This document shows positions 37,501-49,500 of a stretch of DNA of 64,000 nucleotides, in pieces. Each line of letters begins with the position of its first letter. Position 1 is the first letter of the stretch. The DNA comes from Sycon ciliatum (Eukaryota > Porifera > Calcarea > Leucosolenida > Sycettidae), in contig NC_088647.1 of NCBI RefSeq assembly GCF_964019385.1, forward strand, positions 402,112-466,111, written 5' to 3'. The notes beneath the pieces are model-generated. The model saw only the letters and a list, made by a program, of their open reading frames with translations. It did not search any database and was not told the DNA's origin. The position numbers were made by a program, and so were the translations under genes.

Positions 37501-40500
37501 CGGCGGGGGAAATGTCACGTCCCAGAATAAGACAACTGCTGCCTGATAGTCCTGTGATAGCAGGATCTACCTAGTGAGTAGCTCTGTGCTGAGCTGTCAC
37601 GCCCTTTTGGTACAATGTGGTTTGGCCAGTGTCTTGTCCCACGTGCTTAGCATGTAGGTTGAGCGACACGCGCTTTCCCACGTAGGTGACATGCCTTCTT
37701 GGCATGACACGTTATGGGATCCAAGGCCGGAACCTGGTCAGGTAGGTTCTCGCGTTGTACGTTTCCTAGAAGTTCTTCACTTCCTGGAAATGTGACTCCA
37801 GGCTTTGTGCAAAACCACGTCACTACGACGTTCTACAGGTTTCCACGATGCCTCGGTGCTTCGTGCAAAGAGCCAAGACTGATTATGACATTGTATAACA
37901 AGAGCTAAGTGCAAGACAGGAGACGTGTGCAAGAACCAAAACCGTCACCGCGCAAGAGGTCAGAGTATCACGCAAGCAAGACCAAGAATGCAGCAGAACT
38001 AACTTACCATAAGAAGCCGCTGAACTATGGCACGTTGGGTGAGCGGGCTCCCCAACGTGACCCTCATATACTCACATTGTACTCTGACGTGGGTGAGCGG
38101 GCTCCCCACGTCCCAATTTGGTATTTCTTCTCTCGATGTCTTTCTTTCTCTTTCTTCTCGAATGATCACCGTACGTATATTCTGCATTTCTGCTGACTGG
38201 CTGCGCACATTCCGGTTTGACTTGTTCTGCTATTTCCTGGAATTACCTCGCAACGATCACGCCATATACCTCTGAAGCACCCTATAAAAGAAGCTCTCAT
38301 TCTCTCTTTTACTTCAGTTTTAGTCTAGTCTAGTCTAGTCTAGTCTAGCAGTCGAGACTCGGTCTCAGCTCTCTGTCTTCGTTTACTTTGAGCTCGGATT
38401 TGATACTACTCACAACGTAAAACTAACAGTCTTTGTCTGTTGATCGTGTGGGGTTGAACTTGGACCAAGCCAGCTATATTGGTTGGCCCCTGGGTTGTGT
38501 TGGGCTTGTCGTGAGGCCACACGTCTATATTCAGTCGCCGCTCGTAGTGATTCGGGGTCCGGTCACTCTGAGCCGGGGACGCGACAGATCCGAGTAGATC
38601 CGAGTAGATCCGAGTAGATCCGAGTAGATCCGAGTAGATCCGAGTAGATCCGAGTAGATCCGAGTAGATCCGAGTAGATCCGAGTAGATCCGAGTAGATC
38701 CGAGTAGATCCGAGTAGATCCGAGTAGATCCGAGTAGATCCGAGTAGATCCGAGTAGATCCGAGTAGATCCGAGTAGATCCGAGTAGATCCGAGTAGATC
38801 CGAGTAGATCCGAGTAGATCCGAGTAGATCCGAGTAGATCCGAGTAGATCCGAGTAGATCCGAGTAGATCCGAGTAGATCCGAGTAGATCCGAGTAGATC
38901 CGAGTAGATCCGAGTAGATCCGAGTAGATCCGAGTAGATCCGAGTAGATCCGAGTAGATCCGAGTAGATCCGAGTAGATCCGAGTAGATCCGAGTAGATC
39001 CGAGTAGATCCGAGTAGATCCGAGTAGATCCGAGTAGATCCGAGTAGATCCGAGTAGATCCGAGTAGATCCGAGTAGATCCGAGTAGATCCGAGTAGATC
39101 CGAGTAGATCCGAGTAGATCCGAGTAGATCCGAGTAGATCCGAGTAGATCCGAGTAGATCCGAGTAGATCCGAGTAGATCCGAGTAGATCCGAGTAGATC
39201 CGAGTAGATCCGAGTAGATCCGAGTAGATCCGAGTAGATCCGAGTAGATCCGTGTAGATCCGTGTAGATCCGTGTAGATCCGTGTAGATCCGTGTAGATC
39301 CGTGTAGATCCGTGTAGATCCGTGTAGATCCGTGTAGATCCGTGTAGATCCGTGTAGATCCGTGTAGATCCGTGTAGATCCGTGTAGATCCGTGTAGATC
39401 CGTGTAGATCCGTGTAGATCCGTGTAGATCCGTGTAGATCCGTGTAGATCCGTGTAGATCCGTGTAGATCCGTGTAGATCCGTGTAGATCCGTGTAGATC
39501 CGTGTAGATCCGTGTAGATCCGTGTAGATCCGTGTAGATCCGTGTAGATCCGTGTAGATCCGTGTAGATCCGTGTAGATCCGTGTAGATCCGTGTAGATC
39601 CGTGTAGATCCGTGTAGATCCGTGTAGATCCGTGTAGATCCGTGTAGATCCGTGTAGATCCGTGTAGATCCGTGTAGATCCGTGTAGATCCGTGTAGATC
39701 CGTGTAGATCCGTGTAGATCCGTGTAGATCCGTGTAGATCCGTGTAGATCCGTGTAGATCCGTGTAGATCCGTGTAGATCCGTGTAGATCCGTGTAGATC
39801 CGTGTAGATCCGTGTAGATCCGTGTAGATCCGTGTAGATCCGTGTAGATCCGTGTAGATCCGTGTAGATCCGTGTAGATCCGTGTAGATCCGTGTAGATC
39901 CGTGTAGATCCGTGTAGATCCGTGTAGATCCGTGTAGATCCGTGTAGATCCGTGTAGATCCGTGTAGATCCGTGTAGATCCGTGTAGATCCGTGTAGATC
40001 CGTGTAGATCCGTGTAGATCCGTGTAGATCCGTGTAGATCCGTGTAGATCCGTGTAGATCCGTGTAGATCCGTGTAGATCCGTGTAGATCCGTGTAGATC
40101 CGTGTAGATCCGTGTAGATCCGTGTAGATCCGTGTAGATCCGTGTAGATCCGTGTAGATCCGTGTAGATCCGTGTAGATCCGTGTAGATCCGTGTAGATC
40201 CGTGTAGATCCGTGTAGATCCGTGTAGATCCGTGTAGATCCGTGTAGATCCGTGTAGATCCGTGTAGATCCGTGTAGATCCGTGTAGATCCGTGTAGATC
40301 CGTGTAGATCCGTGTAGATCCGTGTAGATCCGTGTAGATCCGTGTAGATCCGTGTAGATCCGTGTAGATCCGTGTAGATCCGTGTAGATCCGTGTAGATC
40401 CGTGTAGATCCGTGTAGATCCGTGTAGATCCGTGTAGATCCGTGTAGATCCGTGTAGATCCGTGTAGATCCGTGTAGATCCGTGTAGATCCGTGTAGATC

Positions 40501-43333
40501 CGTGTAGATCCGTGTAGATCCGTGTAGATCCGTGTAGATCCGTGTAGATCCGTGTAGATCCGTGTAGATCCGTGTAGATCCGTGTAGATCCGTGTAGATC
40601 CGTGTAGATCCGTGTAGATCCGTGTAGATCCGTGTAGATCCGTGTAGATCCGTGTAGATCCGTGTAGATCCGTGTAGATCCGTGTAGATCCGTGTAGATC
40701 CGTGTAGATCCGTGTAGATCCGTGTAGATCCGTGTAGATCCGTGTAGATCCGTGTAGATCCGTGTAGATCCGTGTAGATCCGTGTAGATCCGTGTAGATC
40801 AGTGTAGATCAGTGTAGATCAGTGTAGATCAGTGTAGATCAGTGTAGATCAGTGTAGATCAGTGTAGATCAGTGTAGATCAGTGTAGATCAGTGTAGATC
40901 AGTGTAGATCAGTGTAGATCAGTGTAGATCAGTGTAGATCAGTGTAGATCAGTGTAGAGAGATCAGTGTAGAGAGATCAGTGTAGAGAGATCAGTGTAGA
41001 GAGATCAGTGTAGAGAGATCAGTGTAGAGAGATCAGTGTAGAGAGATCAGTGTAGAGAGATCTGTGTAGATCTGTGTAGATCTTTGGTTGCTTGTTACGA
41101 ATTCACATACCACCACATGTGTGCTTGTGTGTATGACATTGTGTTTGTGCATGTGTTTGCATGGCTTGTTTGTGCATGTGTGTTCGTACACGTGGTTGCT
41201 GTTGCAGGCAATTCTCTCAACAGTAATGATGATCTTCTATTTGTACACAACGTATCATTTGTATATTGAGTTTGGCTGGAAAATCTACACCACAGTGCCT
41301 TTCAAGGCAGAAGCAAAGTTAAGAGGTATGTCACGTCACCATACATGGGTACAGGGTATTCCCCTTGGTCACGTGACTGACCACATACACACTGGGTGTA
41401 CATGACGTATGTATGGTAGTCTGTTTAAAACTGTCCTGAGTCGTTTAGAACTTCGTTATGCTGTGCTTTACATGGGTGACAAGTAGACATACCTTTTAGT
41501 GCATCATGTAGACTGTGACAATGTGTATTGATGATGAGGTTGGATTGCCTAGCTGGTGAAGACCTGGACTGAGGATAGTTAAAGGACAGATTAGTAACAT
41601 GACTTTAAAGTCACGTGATTCCCTGTTTTCTGTTTCCCCTTTCAACAGGTGCATTTCGTACGTATCAGATTTTCACTTGTTTCTTGAAACTGGAGTTTTT
41701 CTTTACGGTAAGCGGTGCCAACGCGTGTCTTGCACACTTCTCACGGTCATTCATGTACCACACTCTCTGTGCCAACGCGTGTCTTGCACACTTGTCACGG
41801 TCATTCATGCACCACACTCTCGGTGATATATGTGCATCATATTGGACTCGCTCTCACTGGTAATGCTCCACCTGGTGAAAATTGCTGCAATGAGCTGCAG
41901 GTTCCGCTGTGGATGCACTGGAAGAAAGGAATTACCAGTTTCAAATCGACGCACACTGAAAGTCGACTGTAAAGGATCGCAACAAACAGAACCAGCTGAG
42001 TGGACATACGAAGGCTTTATTGAGTTTTGTCATGAACAAATGTCAGAGAAAGTGGTGATGAACAAAGGGGGAACTATGATGGAAATATAATGTGAAGAAC
42101 AATAAGAGGAACGTTAAAAATTGCCTGGAACTAGCTTTCGCACAACGCTCATCAGTAAGCATTGTTGTACTGATCAACACATGTGTGCGTATGTGTGTAC
42201 TTGTGTGTACGTTTGCGCGTGTGTTTGCATGTGGGTATATGTACATGTACGTGTGTGTATGTGTGTGTACGTGTGTGTGTGTGTGTGTGTGTGTGTCCGT
42301 GTCCGTGTTACAGGAAATGTTCTTACTTAGTCATGTGACCTTGTTGCTGCGTGATGACATGAACGACCCAGAGTTTGTTGCCAGCATAGTCGCTATGGTC
42401 TTGGCTATTGTCGTTACCATCGTCGTCTACTTAGCGGTAAGCACACAAATGCCACAATGTCCCGTGCTACTGTATTTTGTGTGTATATATGCAGGAAAGT
42501 CTACAGATACTGGAACCTGCCGTTGGACGGCCTTTTTATCCTCTGTCTGTATAGCAGGAAATTTTCGGACGGAAATATTTTCGGACAAAGCCGAAATTCG
42601 ACCTTTTGTACGGATTTTGTTTTCGTGCAATGCTGCATACTGAATGCACGTGTTCGCAAGCAGTACGCATGTATAGTGTACATAATTTGACATGAACAAA
42701 TTTTAGTACGGAATTAATTTTAGTACAAAAGAGGCCGTGTACGAAATCGTCCGAAAATTTCCTGCTATACAGTATCCCTTTTAAGACTTGCATTTGAGCA
42801 GCATTTGAGCAGCATTTGAGCAGCATTGATAACTTCTGCTCAGTGGTAACACCGGGATTTTCATTACCTGAACAATACACGCATCTTGAAACTCGGATGT
42901 TGAGCCATAAATAAATGTAGAAAGGAAAAGGACATAAGGATACGAGTTAAGAGTAACTCTCCATCACTGTAACGGTTAGCGCTACGGAGATGTGTTGAAG
43001 CTAGGTGTCAGGACGTCGAATGTCTCAGTACTCTTGTCAGTTTTGTGCCTAGTTATTGCACTTTCTGACTGTATATAGTATTCAGTTACAGTGATGGAGA
43101 GTTACTCTTAACTCGTATCCTTATGTCCTTTTCCTTAATACACGCATCAGTTGCAAATCTCGCTCGCAGAGGGTGAGGCCATTGAACGGAACTGGCAACC
43201 CTGTTTCTGCACGCATGTGAATGTTTTTGTAGATAACGCCTCTTTCCTGGGCAACACATGGTAGTTATCGTAGTGATGCGGTTCTACCATCGTCTGTAGA
43301 ATACAGTGTTAGTTTTGTTGCTGCAACTTACTG

Positions 43334-43403
<70 letters not shown>

Positions 43404-43411
43404 TGGTGTTC

Positions 43412-43443
<32 letters not shown>

Positions 43444-43516
43444 ATGTGTGTGTGTGTGTGCGCGTGTGTGCGTGTGTGTGTGTGTGTGTGCGTGTGTGTG
43501 TGTGTGCGTGTGTGCG

Positions 43517-43549
<33 letters not shown>

Positions 43550-46500
43550 CTGGTGTGTCTGGTGTGTCTGGTGTTCTTGTGTGGTGATGGTATTCCCTGG
43601 CGGATAGGTGCGCCGTGAGAACAAAGTCATCATGGTCATCTTTCTGCTCATTCTGCTAGCCATGCTGGGATACTACTCATTCAAGTTCTTCAGGTAGGAC
43701 ACTCATCGACTCAGATTGTGTTTGTTCAACTTTGTTGTTCTTGTCGTTGCTGTTGTTGTCGTCGTTGGCGACCACATAGTTGTCATAGTTTTTTGTAGTA
43801 GATACAATTGGGTGAACTCAATTCAATCATTGACTACCTGCAGAAGGCCATTGGCCGAAACGTTGTATATAATGGAATGGTTCGGAAATTTGCAGAGTAT
43901 TGTGGAATGGGTGAGTTCACCCAATTGTATCTATTATGAAACTGCAGGAAGCCTCCACACTTCTTCTCAGTTTTTGTAGTAGCAGTAGTAATAGCTGTTG
44001 TTGTCGCCGTGATCGTCGTCATTATTATTGCCACCGGTATGACTGAAATGCTACTTTTCGTATGAGAAAACCGCACACACAGTTGAATACATGGCACGAA
44101 TTGTGTTCGGGATAATCTGCAATCGACGGGGTATAGGAACTGCGGAGCAGTACGGTTGTAGGGCGGCACGACAAGCAAATGCAATACAATGAGAAGTGAG
44201 ATGATGTAGAGGGGACGGTTCGATATCGGAACGGGTTGACAGCCAAATTTGTATAGACCCAAACCGATCATCAGCGTGGATTGTTCACTCAAAATATGTT
44301 TGTGGAAGGAAACTGGCATGTTGAAGTTTGCTCTGGGGCCAGAGTCAATCAAACTGAGCCACTCCTTTATGTTGGCCCATTGCTCCCAAGTTGCCCAATT
44401 TTTCAATTCAAATCAGAGGTGGCTCCAAACCGGAAAGGTTTTAGATTCTGAGTGCACGTCAATTTCAGTCTGAGTTCTGAAATTAGGTACATGTAATTGC
44501 TATGGCTCCACGACGTCCAGTACAGAGTAACAATAAGCCTTGTGTGTGCTTCCATTAGTTTTTATTGGTATAAGGTGCTTTACTGGCGAGAAGCGAGTCG
44601 TTGTTTACCTGCAACAAGAAGTTGATTTTTCGAAAGGCGTAAAACTCAAGTCACAGTGCGAAGCAACACGTCAAAAACTCACCTGCTTGGTATGGCGCTT
44701 CTGGTCATCACAGAGCCATGAAGGTTTTGGCTCGAAGTAAAACACATCATAGTCTCACTGTGACATATTATGTTTTCTAATCGAAATACCAAGAGAGAAA
44801 GCGGATATTGAGCCCGTTCCGGTTTGCAACCTTTTTCCAATTTTAAACAGTCTCCTCTACATGGAAGGAAAAGGAACTCAAAACAATGCAAGAAAAATAG
44901 AACACGCGGCGAGGAAAAAGTAGTGAAATAATGTTGAAGGTGGAGGTAGGACTGTCCAAGAGTTTGGTCACAAGCTTGTTTCGCCTAGAGGGTTTATGCC
45001 AATACTCGAATAAACCCAGCACCGTTTATTGCATGGAGGAAGGTGAAGAGCCTTTCCAGCCACCTTAGCCGTAAACACTTCTAAAGTTCCACACATCATG
45101 TCCTTTCTAACATCCCTACCCTATAAAATGGACTGTTCCTCATAATTCTGGCCATTAGTCTGATGAACCGACCTTGGGCAAAAAAAGCTTTTAAACCTCC
45201 ACCATCAACATCACTCCACTACTTTCCCTCACCTTGTGTTCCTTCTTTTTTGCATTGCTTTGAGTTCCTTTCCCATCCCTTCGCCTCATCTTACTTCTCA
45301 TTGTATTGCATTTGCTTGTCGTGCCGCCCTACAACCGTACTGCTCTGCAGTTCCTATACCCCGTCGGTTGCAGATTATCCCGAACACAGTTTGTGCCATG
45401 TATTCAACTGTGTGTGGTGCTTGCTCCGTGGCTCCTTTACCACCAACTGTAGTCACGGGTTTAGTGTGTTGTAGAGACCATCAATTTGATATCATAGTGG
45501 TGCGTTGCGTAGAGACTGTCACAGCCGAAGCACCACTGCAACCAGTGATCAATACTAGTATGCTTGCCATGGCACATGATCGGCCTCGATGGCAGGTTGT
45601 GATTCGTGGGATCTGTTAGACCCCCACTACATTCTGGTACCAATAATATGCACCGTAGTCTATAGAGAGGCCCACTGATACATTCGCAATACCATGTACA
45701 GAGACGCTCAATTGTCCTGTTGTATTTCTCCAGATTTGTGACGAAGAGTTGTCGACTCTGCCAACAAATGAAAAGCAACGTGTGTCCCTTGATGTTGATC
45801 TCATCTGTACCAACAACTGCTCCGCCGAACGATAACCTAACATTTGAGCATCTCTCACTATTCAGTAAGCTGGCAAAGTAGCATCATGTACGTGTGTACG
45901 CGTGTATGTGTGCGTACACGCTTGCAATCGTGTGCCTGTCAGTTAGCATTTGAAAATGGCACTTTTACTCTTGACCCAAGGTTTTGGACACGTTACCAAT
46001 CACCTGTATTGTAGTCATGGCTGCAGCCACTATATATGAGGTGCTCAACTCTAGCCAATCAAGCTCCTGAGAAGTGTCTCAACTCTGGCCAATCAAGCTC
46101 CTGAGAAGTGTCTCAACTCCAGCCAATCAAGCTCCTGAGAAGTGTCTCACTTCTGGCCAATCAGCTCCTGAGAAGTGTCTCAACTCTAGCCAATCAAGCT
46201 CCTGAGAAGTGTCTCAACTCTAGCCAATCAAGCTCCTGAGAAGTGTCTCAACTCTAGCCAATCAAGCTCCTGAGAAGTGTCTCAACTCTAGCCAATCAAG
46301 CTCCTGAGAAGTGTCTCAACTCTAGCCAATCAAGCTCCTGAGAAGTGTCTCAACTCTAGCCAATCAAGCTCCTGAGAAGTGTCTCAACTCTAGCCAATCA
46401 AGCTCCTGAGAAGTGTCTCAACTCTAGCCAATCAAGCTCCTGAGAAGTGTCTCAACTCTAGCCAATCAAGCTCCTGAGAAGTGTCTCATCTCAACCTACA

Positions 46501-49500
46501 CCTATACACAGCACAGACATTTTGACAACGTGAACTTAAGAATTACGGCACTCCCTGGAAATCTCCGTTTTTTGTACTTTTCTTCTTATTTTTCTGCAGC
46601 TATGATTGCCAATATCAACACGGTTTTGCTGTTCTTGGTGGCCCTAAACTACATGTCCAAATTCGGAACTGGACTGGAGAAGATTTGTGAGTACCTGATC
46701 TAGTTAGTATAAGTATTGCCGAAGTCGCACCAACCTCTTCTTCACACTGATCTAGTATAGCATTAGATATGAACACATTCTCCTCACTTAGTGTGAATAA
46801 CTCTACAGCCTGTGTACCTAAAGCGCCAAAAAAGTGCATTCAGTTCTCCACTTTACACTGAGGAATGGGGGGGGGGGGGTAAGGGCAGAGACTGTGGAAT
46901 GGGGGGGGGGGGGGGGTAGGGGCAGAGACTGTGGAATGGGGGGGGGGGGTAGGGGCAGAGACTGAGGAATGGGGTAGGGGGGGGGGGGGTAGGGGGGTAC
47001 AGTAAGATCGGGCGCCGGAGAACACCTCGCCGAAGAAAACCCAGGCTGGAAAACCGGCAAAATTTAAGAACAGTCCAGGCTAGAATTATCAGATTTAAGA
47101 ACACTTTTAAAATTTGGAACATTGTACATGTATGGGAGGTGAGTACATGTCATGTACACGTGTAAACAGTAACTGCTACATGTACAGTCATTCCCATTTA
47201 CGACACCCACTAGTTTAGAAGTACTACATTGCACTACATGTACATGTACATGTACATGACAAACGTCATGACGTCACTCGACTCGCCGCGCGTGTGTGAA
47301 TAAGAACGGTCTGGCTAGAATCAAAAAACTTTCCTAGGCTGCGCTCGAGCCCCTGCGTTCTTCGGCGCCCGATCTTAATGTAGGGGCAGAGACTGAGGAA
47401 TGGGGGGGGGGGGGGGGGTAGGGGCAGAGACTCACCCTATAGTTTCCTGGTGTGGATATTATGTTTTGGACCTGTGACATGTGACAAGTGACAAGCATAT
47501 TCCATGCATGCAGTATAGAGAATTGCGGGAATGGGGTGCTTATTCCACCCAGATCCTTACCAGCTTCCATGGCCCGATGAAGCGTCTCTTTTTCTGTCAG
47601 CTGGGGTAATTTTCAGATGGAAGGTTACTTTTGGAGGGCAGTACCACAGTAAAAAGTGAAATCCAGGAATGATTTACACTTGTATCACCCAAGGCAAGGC
47701 GATCAAATCCAGGAATGATTTACACTTGTATCACCCAAGGCAAGGCGATCAAATCCAGGAATGATTTACACTTGTATCACCCAAGGCAAGGCGATCTCTC
47801 TCACACATACAGCAAGTAATCTAGACTATTTTCACCATGTCGAGCATGTATATCAGCATGGACTTTTTGAAACTGTTAACTGCTGATCATTTTAGATAAT
47901 CGGATAATTTTTAAGCGAGGGTCGCTAGTTCGAGTTTTGGTGATTTTCCTGTTTTCAACTCCCTCTATCTTATGTATACCTAACAGTGTGATGAATATGT
48001 AGAATTTTCTAATAAATTTAGAGGCGAACAATTTTTCGGAAGATTTCAATGTTAAAATCAATGTATGGAGAAATGTGATAACAGATGAATAATCTAAATT
48101 TTGACCTGGGCAACTATGGCTATGTACAGCTTCTTGGATAGCCATGCTGCCGCCCATTATGTCTAACCCCCCCCCCCCCCCCAAAAAATTGGTTCGGTCT
48201 CGCCAATAAAATTTTAAATAGTGACGAGCTTAGGCCCATTGGAGATTCTTGGAGAGAGGATTACAATGGGCATTGACTCATCAAGATGTAGACCATAACA
48301 AATTATAATTTCAGATGGCATTTCCATAGTAACACAACCCGAACATGTGTGCTTATCTGCTGCCCAATAGGGGCTATCTGACTCGGCTGGAGGAAAACAG
48401 TCATGTATGTTTTCACCGTATAAGGAGATGTACGTTGCAGATTTTACGGCTCTTATCTACGCTACCGGTACCACTATCTATCCGTACCTGTATTACACAC
48501 AAGAAGAGGGCACACTGGCGCATTTGTTCGGGTTCTTCCCCACTCATCCCATCATCGAGCCGATAGTAAATGGAGATAGTCAACGGTGTCTTGAATCCAC
48601 AAGTTCTGTAGCTGTATGTCACAGCATATTTTCTTTTTCCGCACAATGCAGAACCTTTGCTGCCTTGATAACCTGATGATCGGTGAGTTGTGAATTGAAG
48701 TGCTGCATGTTATTCCAATCTTGAAAGTTAATCATGCTGACTTTTAAACTGCTAATAATTTGCTGAAAATGTTAATGTATTCTGAGTGTTGATCATGCAG
48801 TGTTCTTGCCTGTCTCTTTGCTACTGCATGAGAATGTGTTGTGCAACAGTGGCATGGCATGATGCACCATGTCCAACGTGAGACACTTCATTGTCTTAGG
48901 GGTTAGGGTTGGTGTAAGGGACCGGAGACGTCGGAAGTTATGTGCGGCCGCAGCAGTACGAGTAGGTGGAGGTCCCCCCCCCCCCGGGAAATGTTGTGGG
49001 AATTGGGCCCAAATAGCCCATATCGCATTGCTTCAAAAGTCACAAGATGACATTATTGGTGCGGCTTAGGCCGGACCTGCCGCACCGGTTCCGACGCCCT
49101 GGAGGGTTAAAAAGCAACTGCGGAGCAGTACGGTTGTAGGGCGGCACACGAAGCATATACTATCTTTTTAACCTTTCTTTCGGACGGTCCTACCTCCATC
49201 TTCAACATTACTTCTATACTTTTCCTTCGCGTTGTGTTCCTTCTTTTTTTGCATTGCTTTGAGTTCCTTTCCCATCCATCCACCTCGTCTTACTTCTCAT
49301 TGCATTGTATTTGCTTCACTTTCCTTTAACCCTAACCCTAACACACCGTGCATAAAGTTGTACTTACTAATTGCCTAACCAGAATGGCTTGAGCAATACT
49401 GCATGTAGCCGAGTTGACAATTTACTTGTATGCTGGCAGAAGGTATAGCCCTGGACATGTACATAGTTTCACAGAGATTTGCATCACCTACTGAACTAGG

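Larger units (their letters stand above)
27586..38586. mobile_element. Non-autonomous LTR retrotransposon, interrupted
   Basis: The right LTR (37513-38586) is 1074 bp, TGTCACGTCCC to GACGCGACA. The left LTR is the same sequence split into 27586-27646 and 34664-35676 by a Tc1-like element. The satellite motif GATC on each side (27582-27585, 38587-38590) is the 4-bp target duplication. The internal part (35677-37512) has a primer-binding-like start and a polypurine tract (CGGCGGGGGAAA, 37501-37512) but no gag or pol motifs, so it must have moved in trans. No difference between the two LTRs was noticed. The autonomous partner is unknown. Confidence 0.85.
25797..41207 (+). other. Intron 5 (15.4 kb), satellite plus nested transposons
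   Basis: Exons 5 and 6 join in phase across this interval. It contains a GTG run (25836-25864), the decamer satellite in two blocks, and the three-level transposon nest between them. No other exon of the host gene is needed or seen. Confidence 0.65.

Noticed and set aside
48422..48676. Candidate third last exon ([20 protein letters not shown]...)
   Set aside because: The acceptor is usable and in phase, but the sequence has no family resemblance, and a stop follows only after unstructured sequence. Too weak to call beside the two better endings.
49329..49346. Telomere-like CCCTAACCCTAA
   Set aside because: Only about two and a half units; too short to call an interstitial telomere.
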